Shown here one piece after another: positions 34,501 through 44,140 of a stretch of DNA of 64,000 bases (position 1 is the stretch's first letter; every line of letters begins with the position of its first letter). Position numbers and translations under genes: made by a program. The notes under the pieces are model-generated. The model was not told the DNA's origin. It made no database searches and was given only the letters and a program-made list of their open reading frames with translations. The DNA comes from Telmatactis stephensoni (lineage: Eukaryota; Cnidaria; Anthozoa; Actiniaria; Isophelliidae), in contig JALIZF010001451.1 of NCBI GenBank assembly GCA_029948255.1, positions 186,001-250,000 on the forward strand, read 5' to 3'.

Positions 34501-37500
34501 TGGGCCTTTTCACATTTGCAGTACAAATGCGCCAACAATAGAGTCCCTTTTAACATCAAGAAGATCCTGAACACCAGAGGTCCGAGTACTTTGCTGTTGG
34601 CAAATACTGAAAATTCTGTCCAGACTAGATCCCCCCAAATTTTTGTGCAAAAGGACAGGGGTAGTGTCGGTTTTCAGTGCCGTATTATCAGTGTGGAATT
34701 ATTTATCAAGTAGATCATAACTCTTTACGTTTTAGGTGGATTAACAGCTGTTATTTATACTGATACACTTTGTACCTTTCTAATGTCTGTTGGATCGTTA
34801 ATCGTTATGGGTATGGGTAAGTATTGGCTCCGTTGTATTTAGAATGATCTTTTTTTACCCAGTGGTGCTTAGCGCGCCTAATCTCGCATGCTCACGATTT
34901 TCGATTTTTTTCTTTATTCCGAAAGTTTCGCAGAGGTTGGTGATTAGAAGTGCGCAATGTCGCATGCTCACGATTTTCGATTTTTTTCTTTATTCCGAAA
35001 GTTTCGCAGAGGTTGGTGGTAAGAAGTGCGCAATGTCCAATGACTGTATTACCCAGTAGTGCTTTGCGCCTAAGTCTTGCAGGCCATTTATTTACTAATT
35101 TTTTTTGCTTTTTCAAAGGTTGTAACGAAGTTATTTGTTTATTGCAGCGTCTGAAAAAAAACGCGCGCAATGAATGGCCAATGAGTATATTACCCAGTGG
35201 TGCTATGCGCGCTTTAAGTCCAGCGGATATTTTGCAGGCTCACGATTTTCGAATTGTTTTCGTTATCCTGAAGGTTTCGCCCTAGTTGGTGGTTACAGCG
35301 GTCTTAAAGACAAATACATGCACGCAATGTCCAATGACACACTATATTCTAACAGTACTTGTGGTAGGCCACGTGCAGATTCGTTCATCATGCTCAGAGA
35401 TCCTATTAATTCCGATGTTCCTTGGGCTGGGCTTATATTTGGTCAAACGCTTTCATCCATCTGGTACTGGTGCGCAGACCAGGTAAACATAATTACTTGT
35501 TTGGCGCATAGTAGCTGTAGCTTTAATCATAAAATGCAGTTATTTGTTCACCCTTGCCGTCCGTCACAAAATGCAGACAGGTCCCTACAGAGCATGCGCA
35601 GTCGGAAGAGAGTCCAAAGCCCACCGAATGAACGCTCAAACAAGCGTCTTGTTTAATATTTTTTGAGAGGAAGTCTCTATCACCCGAAGAGTCCTCAGTC
35701 AGTGTACAACTATTGCGCGGTGTTGGGCATGCTATATGCATCAACTTCCAAAGTACAATCGAGTTCTCTTTCTGCAAATTTGCGCACAACAGACCACAAA
35801 ATGTAGTGATGGGAACTTGATCTTGTCATTAAAGTTAATCATTTTAAACAAAGTTTGCCAGTTGAAAGCAACGTGACAAGAAAGGTTGCGTCGTTTAGGC
35901 AACACACGTTGCAGCTTTTCTAGCAACATTTTATGCTACACTGCACGCAACACAGATTTGTAGCGTGTGTCCACGTGCTCCCAATAACATTTGCACGCAA
36001 AAGGTTAGGTTTAGGATCGCGTTTTACTTCTGCAACGATGCGCGCAACATTGCAGGAGTGGACACACGATGCAACTATGTTGCGCGCAATGTTGCAGAAA
36101 AGTTGTCCGAGCCTTAAAAATATTGCCATCGTGTTGCGCACAACTTTGCATGAAAAAATTCAAGGCTCTAAGGGACCGAACATAAAATACAATTTTGCCT
36201 GCAACGATACGAGGAACAGCAGTTTTATACCGTGTATCCGACCTGCACATAGAACTGGATTTTAGTCCTGCAACTGATGCGCGCACTATTGAAAGTAATA
36301 TTAGTAATGTAAAATACATTCTCTTTTCTCCAAGGTTATTGTCCAACGCGTGCTGGCAGCTAAAAGTCTTTCTCATGCCCAAGGAGGATGTATCTTGGCG
36401 GGATATATCAAGATTCTACCACTGTTTACCCTTGTAATTCCAGGGATGATGAGCCGTGTCTTGTCTCCTGGTAATATAACCACAGCTTGTCGTGAATGCA
36501 TTAATTCTACTGTACTTACCTTGTAGTTTTCTACTGACTATCTAATGATGGGCTGATAGAGTGATTGGATGGATAGTTATTTTTAGTACCTGAAAGCTAG
36601 GTGGCCGGATAAATCGTCTGGGTAACTAATTGACTAACTTAGCCGGGTAGCTACAGCTATAGCTGTCCGTCTGACTGATCCGACCGACCGACAGCGACCG
36701 ACCGACCGCGACCGACCGAACGCGACCGACCGACCGACCGCGACCGACCGACCGACCGACCGACCGACCGACCGACCGACCGACCGACCGACCGACCGAC
36801 CGACCGACCGTACGAACGAACGAACAAACGAACGGACGGACGGACGGACGGACGGACGGACGGACGGACATCAACGACCGACCGACTGATGCCAACCGGC
36901 CATCAGTCAGTCGGTGGCAACCGACTGGCTGATACAAATACGCCTACCACCAGTTCACGTCTGAATTATTCGAAAATAGTCGTTGATTTAGTCTGTTTAC
37001 CAACAGATAGAGTTGCTTGTAGTGTTCCTGAGAAATGTATGGAGATTTGTGGTAGTAGAGTTGGTTGCTCTAACATAGCATATCCAGAGCTTGTCATGAA
37101 AATCATGCCCGAAGGTACGTAGTAGCTTCACATATATGGGAACAAGCAAACGTACGGCATTGCCTTTTTGAACGCGAAAGTGAGTCAACTTGCGTTTGAC
37201 GTAAACGCGAAAAGTTACGCTCACGTTTAAATGCCAAACGTACGTTACCAGGCGTGAAAAACTGATAATGTGATCCTCTTTTATTATCGATCTTCTGGCG
37301 TTTTCCACGTGAAGCTTAAGTTCCCTAATCTTGGACAAACTCTGCTGGGAGTTTCTTTGTTTCTAGCGTTATTTCTTTCCTTTCTTTCGTATTTCCTTCC
37401 TTTATTTGTTGCTAGGACCTCGAGGCCTGAGTTTCGTTTCTTCTATTATTCCCATTTCAATTTTTCACCCATCGTTTTATCTATCCTTTCGACAATTTCT

Positions 37501-40500
37501 CTTATTTTAACCAACTTAGATCATCTGAGTACTTCTTTGAAGCATATTTATATCTCTGTCCCGTTGTTTGTTTGTTACCAGGACTTCGAGGCCTGATGAT
37601 GGCAGTGATGATGGCAGCTCTGATGAGTGACCTTACTTCTATATTCAACAGCGCCAGTACACTATTTACTATCGATGTATATAGCGTACTCAGGAAGAAG
37701 CCTTCTGTTAGAGAATTAATGGTTGTCGGAAGGTAATAAAAACAATTAGGACAAGTATGGCTTACGAAGCGATAATAATCTGAATTAGACATACAAGAAA
37801 TTTATTAATGAGGCATTCAAGTAGTTGTATTGGATTGACGCGCGCAATAATCAAAATATCCAATTAAAGAATAGTATCGCGATCTTCCTATCATTTTGAT
37901 TTGCATAGAGACGGTGTTCGAAGTGACCTTTTTCAAAATCACGCAAAACCTACAGTAAATCAATTCTAAATTGAACAGCAAACATACAGCAGCTTTTTAT
38001 ATTGGCGAGTAAAATCACCAAAAACAATAACATATTTTGGTAAAAAAAGCGAGAAATGTTAATGAAAAATCTCGTGAGCGCGCGCTCAATGGCACGCATA
38101 TAGAGGGATTTTACGACAGACATGTTTGTGGTCAAGATAATAGTGATTTTCTCCCAAGAGAAATAAAATATTTTGTCATCCAAAAAGCAGTCCTATTTAT
38201 TTTCCCACAAACATGCCGTGAAATTCCTCTATAGCGATTGCGTGAGAGCGCGCGCATTTTACTGAAACAACTTTGTAGGTAGATTCTCGCCTTCAACCAT
38301 GAATCGTAAAAACATCCATGCTTCAATCAGTCCGTCGCTGCGCGACTCCACAAATACCGAATGTATTTTCTCCCAACTATCCGCCATTATAAACCGATAA
38401 TGCCGTCTCAAAATCGCGTTTAATTTCTATTGAATGCTCACATGACGCTATAACTAGGGTTACCAAATTTGTTTTCTTTTCTCTGGTGTCTCCAAAAGTA
38501 AACCCTTGGCCGTTATTATATATTGTTAAATACCCTTGTCGATACGCGCGCTCTGATTGGCAAAAAGCTGTGCTTTATCAGAGAACGGAGCACAGCTCTG
38601 ATGTCAGCAGCGCGAGCTCGACCGCGCGCGCGCCTTTTGAATTTTTGTACGGAAAAAATTGAACTTTTTCCCTTGAATATTTACTTCAAAACATATAATA
38701 AAACAAATAGAACATCTTTTACCGTGCTGCGTTCATTAATACAGCACTTAGGAAGTGCCGACAGCACTCAAGAAGTGTGGAGAGCACTCGCCCACGGCTC
38801 GTGCTCTCCTTACACTTCTTTCGTGCTCTCGTCACTTTCTGCGTGCTGTATTACTGAACGGAGCACGGAAAAAGCTGTTCTATTTGTTAATGATCATTTT
38901 GGTGCATTTGGTCTAAATGGCAATTCATATTTCTAGACTAACAGTCGCATTTATGACTGGTGTAAGTATCTTGTGGATTCCCGTCATCCAAAGCGTGCAA
39001 GGAGGTCAATTGTTCTACTACATCCAGAACATCCAGGCTGCCATTGCACCTCCCATATCATGCCTCTATTTGGTATCAGTACTATGGACAAAAGCTACAG
39101 AAAAGGTATAAAATGTATTGGGATGTACTTACCTAGGATAAATCCTTGGGGAACTCCTAATATATAACACTAATTCAAAAAATGTACGCACGAGGTGAAA
39201 TTTCTTGGGATGTAGTTACCTAGGATAAATCCTTGGGGAACACCCCATAATAACACTTATCCCTGAAAGGTACGCACCTTGTAAAATTTTTTGTGATGTA
39301 GTTACCTAGGATAAATCCTTGGGGAACTCCTAATATATAACACTTATCCCTGAAATGTACACACCATGTAAAATTTCATGTGATGTAGTTACCTAGGATA
39401 AATCCTTGGGGAACTCCTAATATATAACACTTATCCCTGAAAGGTACGCACCTTGTAAAATTTCATGTGATGTAGTTACCTAGGATAAATCCTTGGGGAA
39501 CTCCTAATATATAACACTTATCCCTGAAAGGTACGCACCTTGTAAAATTTCTTGTGATGTAGTTACCTAGGATTAATCCTTGGAGAACTCCCAAAATATA
39601 ACACTAATCCCTGAAATGTACACACCATGTAAAATTTCTTGTGATGTACTTACCTATAGGAGAAATCCTTGGGGAACCCCCAATACATAACACTAATTCC
39701 TGAAACGTACGCACCATGTAACATTTTAATTTAAACCAGTTTGAAATGGACTTGTCTCCTTTTGACGGCAACGTGCAGCAGGCTAGAGAGGAACTGTCCT
39801 TGAAACAAGTCACCATTTCATGTCGTCCACTATGTCTCCTAGTTCATGCCGAACTTAAACCCTAAGCACAGTTTTAACTCCTAATATAATTGGTACGTCC
39901 ACAAATCTCTATCTGGAATTTTTTCGTTAATTTCTTTTTCCAGGGTGCGTTCTGGGGTCTGGTGATCGGCTTCATAGTCGGCATAACTAGGATGGGTATG
40001 GACTTCACGTACAGGAAACCAGCATGTGGTGATCCCGACCAAAGACCATCCATACTTAGAGATGTTCATTTTACATACTTTGCGCTGATCCTCTTCATCA
40101 TAACTGGAATTGCTATCGTGGTTATCAGTCTGTTTACCAAACCATCACAAGGGTCAAACGTAAGTTAACGTAAACGTAACTTAAACGTAAGTCAGGATTT
40201 CACGTCTTAAGTTTTAAAGGTGGTCTTACAATTAAATGGTAATTTTTATAATAACATTCTGAAAACTTTATATAATTTTGTCTGTCTGGGCCCAGTTGCA
40301 CGAAGGACAATTATTTGCATCTATATTATGTTGTAGACTTCCCGACTGACATGGTGGACCCGCTACGAAAAGTCCGAAGAATATCTAGATCCTACTGAAA
40401 CGACTGAAAAAATCGTTCTGGAAAGTATAAAACCTGAGAAAGAGATGAAAGGCAAAAATACCGATGAGGAGCCGATCCACTCAATAGGTAATGTCTTTCA

Positions 40501-41859
40501 TTTCTAGAGGATGCACGAAGTTTAACGGGTTTTTTTTTTCACGTCTATTAATTATAACGTAATTTGGCTTTGTCCTACATATCCTAACGTCAAATTCCCA
40601 ATATAAGCCCCCCTCTCCCGAATATAAGCCCTCCCTGAAAAGATACTCACCAGAAAGGTATACGATGAGCAAATATAAGTCTAGGGCTTGATTTCGGAAT
40701 TTTACGGTTTCTGTTGCCGCTCGAACGGTGTCGGGCCTACAGTTCGAGGAAATACTCGCCTCTTTCCCTGGTTGATTTTGGTTTCTTAATGTTCTAAGGG
40801 TACGAATACATAGAAACATTTACGTTTACATGAGTACAGTTTTCACCCAGGTCGGGCCACATGAAGGTCTTTTCGTCTCGCGGGATCATATCAATTGTAT
40901 ATACTGTCGGTACTGTTCTGTCCCAAGCCTTTTCGCGTTTACATGAATTTTGTATTACATTTAATTACGTAGTCTCGTACGTTTTGGTACTGGAGCCAGA
41001 GACTAAGGCTCCGTCCATACGGAAATGTCGTGTAAACGACTAAAACACTTCGTTTTTGCTTGTTCACGCGAAAATGATAAAAACGCTCAATCTCGTCCCC
41101 AGACCCGATTTTTCTTGCTGCGCATGCTCGCAGAAAAATACTGGAGCCTAATATTTTTCAGCCAGCATGCGCAGTAAGAAAAATCGGGTCTGGGGATGAG
41201 ATTGGAAAACGCTGTGAAAAAGGCCTCGTGGATCCTGGTTACTAATGGACATGCGCAGTGACGATATTGGCGGCCATTTTTACCTAGCGTTGTCGAATAT
41301 AGACGTTTATGACTGTCCACATGGAAACATAGGTGAGCGTTTGCGAAAACAGTTACTTTGAAGTGCGTTTTCAAGAATGGGCGTTTATGGTGGAAACGAT
41401 GAGCGTTTTCGTGTCGACGGGACGATCAAAAATTTAAGTGTTTCCACTTGAAATCGTTTTCGTGTGGATGGGGCCTAAATCGTCGTGGTCGGCATGGGTC
41501 ACAAAAGTGTCATCTGAAAATGACTTGAAATCATGTAGACACTGAAGAAAACAATTAATGACAGGACACTGAGATCAAGTTCATCCCTAGAAAAGATCGA
41601 TCGTCTAAGTAGATGCATCCTAAACCTTTGTTATTGTACTTTAGAGTTTCAGCCATCGTACTGGACAAAGATGGTCAACTGGTGTTGTGGCTATGCGACC
41701 AGTAGTGAAGAAGCTATCAAGGCAGACAAAGAACAACAGCGAAGAATGGCAATCATCACTTCTCTAAAACAAAACCCAAAAGCAAAACGTCTTCTGTATA
41801 TCAATGTAGTTATAAGTGTTGTCATCGGTTTTGCAATTTATCTTTATTTCTCATTTTAA
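28046..41859 (+). CDS. SLC5 family sodium/solute cotransporter (SGLT4/5- or SMIT-like), 15 exons
   Basis: Exons: 28046-28141, 30735-30806, 31355-31459, 31809-31868, 33104-33208, 34225-34330, 34736-34816, 35274-35482, 36335-36470, 37007-37114, 37582-37732, 38937-39105, 39944-40159, 40337-40487, 41645-41859. All have AG/GT borders and matching phases; the sum is 1980 bp, 659 aa, close to the usual SLC5 length (about 660-680). SLC5 proteins are 14-helix plasma-membrane symporters moving sugars or polyols with sodium. Visible signatures: WDIVVV (TM1), [77 protein letters not shown], and a final hydrophobic helix ending YLYFSF. DPDQRP..LRDVH and LTWWT resemble SGLT5/SMIT. Counting against human SGLT1, N65, H70, Y273, W274, K304 and Q440 keep known positions, but SGLT1 E102 corresponds to N89 and S393 (Na2 site) to D376. 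The substrate cannot be predicted. Two further first-exon copies lie upstream (8454, 19342). Confidence 0.92.
28273..28600 (+). mobile_element. tRNA-derived SINE
   Basis: The head carries A box TGGCCGAGTGG and B box GGTTCGATTCC in tRNA spacing (28273-28350). The body runs to about 28,510 and the 3' end has TTTCATTTCA words and a (TTA)n tract (28552-28593). The ends of the tRNA-like head do not form an acceptor stem, so it is not a functional tRNA. The site is unoccupied in first-exon block B (around 19557), so insertion followed that duplication. Confidence 0.82.
28744..29106. mobile_element. foldback with TAGGATCATCCTAG motifs plus a partial upstream copy
   Basis: 28884-29106 is an inverted repeat with ends GGTGTTTACATGACACTAGG and CCTAGTGTCATGTAAACACC. 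28744-28880 is a partial tandem copy of its left part (same TTTACTGCATTCTGTTTACA word). The palindrome CTAGGATCATCCTAG recurs within. In SLC5 intron 1. Confidence 0.82.
29189..29332. mobile_element. TAGAGTG-family MITE, copy 3
   Basis: TAGAGTGATTCTAATGAACTC at the left and GGACGACTCTA at the right, with the family words AGTAGATAATGAACAA and GTTTAGAGTCTACT inside. In SLC5 intron 1. Confidence 0.7.
29334..29945. mobile_element. GATTACATGACGATTTTCAGCCC foldback, nested
   Basis: Left end GGGCCCGATTACATGACG with TTTTCAGCCCGGTC is mirrored by GGTCAGGAGGGCTGAAAATC at the right. An inner inverted repeat (29410-29630, ACGCGACTCACCCGAAAG versus CTTTTCGGTCTTGTCGCG) and several CAGCCCGGGCTG palindromes lie within. 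In SLC5 intron 1. Confidence 0.65.
29946..30734. other. SLC5 intron 1, 3' part
   Basis: No further exon or repeat recognised. The ORF at 30407-30592 is basic, without motif. Ends TTGTTAACAG, the acceptor of exon 2. Confidence 0.5.
30735..30806 (+). CDS. SLC5 exon 2
   Basis: 24 codons, phase 0/0, too short for ordinary ORF detection. Encodes residues 33-56, including [12 protein letters not shown], the conserved loop before TM2. Acceptor AACAG, donor GTAAGT. Confidence 0.9.
30862..31112. repeat. 21-bp minisatellite in SLC5 intron 2, about 12 units
   Basis: Units such as GGATTAACGTAACGTCATAC repeat with a 21-bp period and point variation (ACCGTTATACG, AACGTCGTACG). The array starts about 55 bases after the exon 2 donor. 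Its minus strand gives a 104-aa open frame of the YDVTLI type, an artefact of the period being a multiple of three. Confidence 0.92.
31355..31459 (+). CDS. SLC5 exon 3
   Basis: Residues 57-91, phase 0/0: [17 protein letters not shown] then [18 protein letters not shown]. Holds part of the sodium and sugar sites (A63, N65, I66, H70). Position 89 is N where SGLT1 has E102. Confidence 0.93.
31809..31868 (+). CDS. SLC5 exon 4
   Basis: Residues 92-111, phase 0/0: a hydrophobic helix ending FVPVYIAGG. Acceptor AATCAG, donor GTAAGT. Confidence 0.9.
32075..32351. mobile_element. hAT-like MITE in SLC5 intron 4
   Basis: Inverted ends CAGGGACGGATCCAG (left) and CTGGATCCGCCCCTG (right). GCCTT directly flanks both ends. 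GC-rich, no ORF of interest. Confidence 0.8.
33104..33208 (+). CDS. SLC5 exon 5
   Basis: Residues 112-146, phase 0/0: [18 protein letters not shown], the conserved PEY..KR(F/Y)GG loop, then a helix ending FTKIS. Confidence 0.94.
33999..34203. mobile_element. MITE in SLC5 intron 5
   Basis: AAGGCTGATTTACACACTACG left and CGTGTCGTGTAAATTGGCCTT right are inverted repeats, with ATCGGGCC-type words inside (TCGGCCCGAT, ATCGGGCCGA). Confidence 0.8.
34225..34330 (+). CDS. SLC5 exon 6
   Basis: Residues 147-182 (phase 0/1): [20 protein letters not shown] and following helix. Donor G|GTAAGA. Confidence 0.93.
34736..34816 (+). CDS. SLC5 exon 7
   Basis: Residues 182-209 (phase 1/1): [20 protein letters not shown], the conserved YTD motif. 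Acceptor TTTTAG, donor GTAAGT. Confidence 0.93.
34855..35215 (+). repeat. degenerate tandem echoes of the exon 8 acceptor region, intron 7
   Basis: Three decaying units carry ACCCAGTGGTGCT, GCTCACGATTTTCGA, a pyrimidine-rich stretch, then GTTTCGCAGAGGTTGGTGGT. They match the true acceptor and first codons of exon 8 (GCTCACGATTTTCGAATTG...GTTTCGCCCTAGTTGGTGGT) and continue with GCGCAATGTCCAATGAC as in exon 8. Frames are broken, so they are pseudo-exons. Confidence 0.75.
35274..35482 (+). CDS. SLC5 exon 8
   Basis: Residues 209-278 (phase 1/0). Contains the variable extracellular loop with [11 protein letters not shown] (two possible N-glycosylation sequons), then [20 protein letters not shown]. 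Donor GTAAAC. Confidence 0.93.
35483..36334. other. SLC5 intron 8
   Basis: No exon. 35,880-36,130 has repeated GTTGCGCGCAA / GCAACA words on both strands, probably a degraded foldback element. Ends TCTCCAAG. Confidence 0.5.
36335..36470 (+). CDS. SLC5 exon 9
   Basis: Residues 279-324 (phase 0/1): [18 protein letters not shown] and [10 protein letters not shown]304 corresponds to SGLT1 K321. Confidence 0.94.
36677..36872. repeat. compound tetranucleotide array in intron 9
   Basis: (GACC)n from about 36,677 to 36,810, passing to (GAAC)n and then (GGAC)n to about 36,868. Reverse-strand frame reads RSVG repeats; not a gene. Confidence 0.95.
37007..37114 (+). CDS. SLC5 exon 10
   Basis: Residues 324-360 (phase 1/1): [20 protein letters not shown] then [17 protein letters not shown], the cysteine-rich loop of SGLT proteins with four conserved-type cysteines. 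Confidence 0.94.
37582..37732 (+). CDS. SLC5 exon 11
   Basis: Residues 360-410 (phase 1/2): [20 protein letters not shown] then [15 protein letters not shown]375-D376 align with the SGLT1 Na2-site serines 392-393; the aspartate also occurs in SMIT-type members. Confidence 0.94.
38071..38260. mobile_element. foldback MITE in intron 11 (first)
   Basis: CGTGAGCGCGCGCTCAAT..ATATAGAGGGATTTTACG left is mirrored by ..ATTCCTCTATAGCGATTGCG and GAGCGCGCGCATTTT right. Confidence 0.7.
38699..38892. mobile_element. foldback MITE in intron 11 (second)
   Basis: AACAAATAGAACATC..ACCGTGCTGCGTTC..ATACAGCAC left is mirrored by GTGCTGTATTACTGAACGG..AGCTGTTCTATTTGTT right. Confidence 0.78.
38937..39105 (+). CDS. 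SLC5 exon 12
   Basis: Residues 410-466 (phase 2/0): [20 protein letters not shown] then [11 protein letters not shown]440 corresponds to SGLT1 Q457. Confidence 0.94.
39115..39730. repeat. 87-bp minisatellite in intron 12, about 7 units
   Basis: Units starting GTTACCTAGGATAAATCCTT recur at 39214, 39301, 39388, 39475 and 39562 (exact 87-bp spacing), with more diverged units at each end. The array begins ten bases after the exon 12 donor. Confidence 0.93.
39944..40159 (+). CDS. SLC5 exon 13
   Basis: Residues 467-538 (phase 0/0): [20 protein letters not shown], then [20 protein letters not shown] and a long hydrophobic helix ending [10 protein letters not shown]. Confidence 0.95.
40337..40487 (+). 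CDS. SLC5 exon 14
   Basis: Residues 539-589 (phase 0/1): [20 protein letters not shown] and a charged cytoplasmic loop. Acceptor TTGTAG, donor GTAATG. Confidence 0.9.
41004..41477. mobile_element. MITE with a second MITE nested inside, intron 14
   Basis: Outer ends TAAGGCTCCGTCCATACGG and TCGTGTGGATGGGGCCTA. Inside, 41089-41203 is a separate foldback (AATCTCGTCCCCAGACCCGA versus TCGGGTCTGGGGATGAGATT) around GCGCATGC. Confidence 0.8.
41645..41859 (+). CDS. SLC5 exon 15 (terminal)
   Basis: Residues 589-659 and TAA. A long basic/charged loop ([15 protein letters not shown]) then the last helix [20 protein letters not shown]. Acceptor CTTTAG. Confidence 0.94.
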
Positions 41860-43222
41860 CGAGAGATTTAATTGTAGCGAATCTAAGTGGTTGCCATGTA
41901 GGTGTCCCCATGCAGCAACTTGGAAAATTGTTTTAAGGTGATTCCTCTGTTTTGCACCACGCACGTCTACCGCGCGTGGTTCAAAAAGCACAGAATTACG
42001 ACTTTGTCAGCATTTTCATTCAAATTACGACTAAAAATGCTTAAAAAACACAATTTGAAACATTTGTGCATTTTTTGTTGCGATAAATGGGGAGTTTTGT
42101 AAAACTCGCCCCAGTACCTTTTCGGAAAAATGCAGATTTTACCCCAAATTTGATGAGTTCATAGCCGTTTGGTGAATGCAACAACAATTATCTTACAACT
42201 GTCCCTGATTTGTGTAGGTGTAGCTTAAGGACCAGTTCAAACGCCGTATCATCCGTGAGGGATATAAACGTGTTGTACAAGGTCAACAGCTTAGTTCCTA
42301 TTGTTCTTATAATTACTCTGTTCTCAAGGATAGATCGTTGTCATAGAAACCAGAGTTAAAAAATTAGTTCTTTTCCTAGTTGGAAATTAAGACTTTTTTA
42401 GCCTTTTCATATTCCTATAGACCCTCCCCCTCTTCCCTCCTCCCCCGTCCCCCTCCTTCCTCCTCGGTCCTCCCCTCCCCAATCCCCTTCCATTCTTCCC
42501 CCCCCCCCCCCCCCCCCCGTCCCAAAAGGGCCTGATACTCTGAAAAAAAAACTTACAGAAAAAAAAAACTTACAGATACTGGCCATACGTTGTTGAATGT
42601 ACTCCATCGATGTTGTGGATTGTGTTCCAGTGTAAGCCCAGGAATACAGGCCTGCTCGCCGTCGTCCACTGAGACTATATCCAGGACTGTCTACGATTTT
42701 CTAGCTACAAATGAAAGAGTTAAAGTAATTCAATTAACAAACCATACTCCACTGTAATTGCTCCTGTACACAAAACCCTCACGCTAGAAGCTGTATTAAA
42801 AAACTGGAGAAATGACACCCATATACATGCAGCTGTAAGTTCAAGATTCCCGTGGGACAATCTTTTCCTTGTCCCACTCACAAAGGTGAATAAAATAGAG
42901 AGTTTAAAATAATGCTAGGTTTGGAGAGACTGAAGGGGAGTGTTATAAGGCGCAAACGAAAATGTATTTAATTTAGGTACCCCCACGTTTCAATCCGCTC
43001 CCCAATCCCTGGGGTGGCGTGGGTGGCGTGTTGCCAATGAATCTAAAAGATCATCTAATCATTGACAACGTTCGTAGAGTCTTTTCTTTTTCATTAAGGT
43101 TAAGAGTCATTTGCCAATACGAGCGTCAAGAGAAATGATTAAAGCATCAATACTGAATAATATTCTTTCGATAGAAATTTTATTTTGGAGCAGATTTTGA
43201 ACAAATATAGTAACACAGCAAA

Positions 43223-43255
<33 letters not shown>

Positions 43256-43480
43256 ATTGCCAAGTTTCATCGTTCGAGATCTAAAGATATTTAAGAAGCT
43301 GATCATAATCATCTACGCCTCACGAAGGCTTAAACTAATGAAGGACTCAATTTAGTACTACTATTTAGGAATAGTTTCAGTGTCTGCGCTCAAAACAGAA
43401 CGTTATTACATTGCCAGGTGGAGTTTGTATAGCTGTAGATGTGAGTGTGCCGGCGTCCACCACAACAATGCGCCTAATAA
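41860..43480. other. intergenic between SLC5 and the BTB cluster
   Basis: SLC5 3' UTR presumably lies at the start; no clear AATAAA was found. A pyrimidine-rich tract including a run of about 20 C is at 42,415-42,520, and a (CAA)n tract at 43,222-43,252. No exon recognised. Confidence 0.5.
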
Positions 43481-44140
43481 GGTAAAGCGATAAAAGGTAT
43501 ATATGTTTGCCGAGCTATTTCTCATCCTCAAAGATTGAAAATTTATAAAGAGTTTGTTCGCAGCGACATTCTCCTAGGTCATCATCTACTCTCTCTCTCT
43601 CTCTCACTCTCTCTCTCAATTTAGTACTACTATTAGAATTAATTAATTAATCTAATATTTTTCTACACATTTTATTATAATTAGATACTAATATTTCAAT
43701 TTTTATCATACGGCTTTCTTGAAAAACAATGTAAATTGAATGAAATTACCCGCGTATTAACATAAAGGAGTCACTCACTCACTATTCTCTCATACACACA
43801 AACTGCCAATAGCTTAGGTTACTAGTTCATGGTCGCAGGAAAAAAAACAAAAAACAAAACAAGGGAAAGAGAATTTGGATATTTTGCCTCTTCTGCTCCA
43901 CTATCCACTTTAGCATATATATTCACGAGCTATCATATTGTTCTTGGGAACTTAAACAATAGTTACTCTTCTAATAGAAGTCAAATGACCCATGATTCAG
44001 ATTTTTGGTGAACGCCTATACAGGCTTCCTGTGGTTTTAGTTCGATCATGTGGAACGCCTGCTAGCCGATAAACCTCCTCATTCCCGGAAATCCAAGATC
44101 TCGATTGAACTACAAAGATTGCTTTCGCTTCAAAAATAAA
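43480..44140 (+). repeat. upstream block of BTB copy 1 (duplicated at copy 2)
   Basis: From TATGTTTGCCGAGCT (43503) through AAAATTTATAAAGAGTTTGT, a (TC)n tract, TACTAGTTCATGGTCGCAGG and GTGGAACGCCTGCTAG, this segment matches 47265-48276. It includes a TATATAT stretch at about 43,916, a possible core promoter. Confidence 0.85.

Noticed and set aside
36626..36937. 103-aa minus-strand RSVG repeat ORF
   Set aside because: Product of the tetranucleotide array in intron 9.
42500..42525. Long C and G homopolymers (also 26077, 57789, 58990, 59120) as biological signals
   Set aside because: Homopolymers of this length are common in such genomes and prone to sequencing error; those at 58990 and 59120 belong to MITE arms.
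44105..44140. Upstream in-frame ATG for BTB copy 1
   Set aside because: The three paralogs align only from MDPS; the extra twelve codons are not shared as coding sequence.
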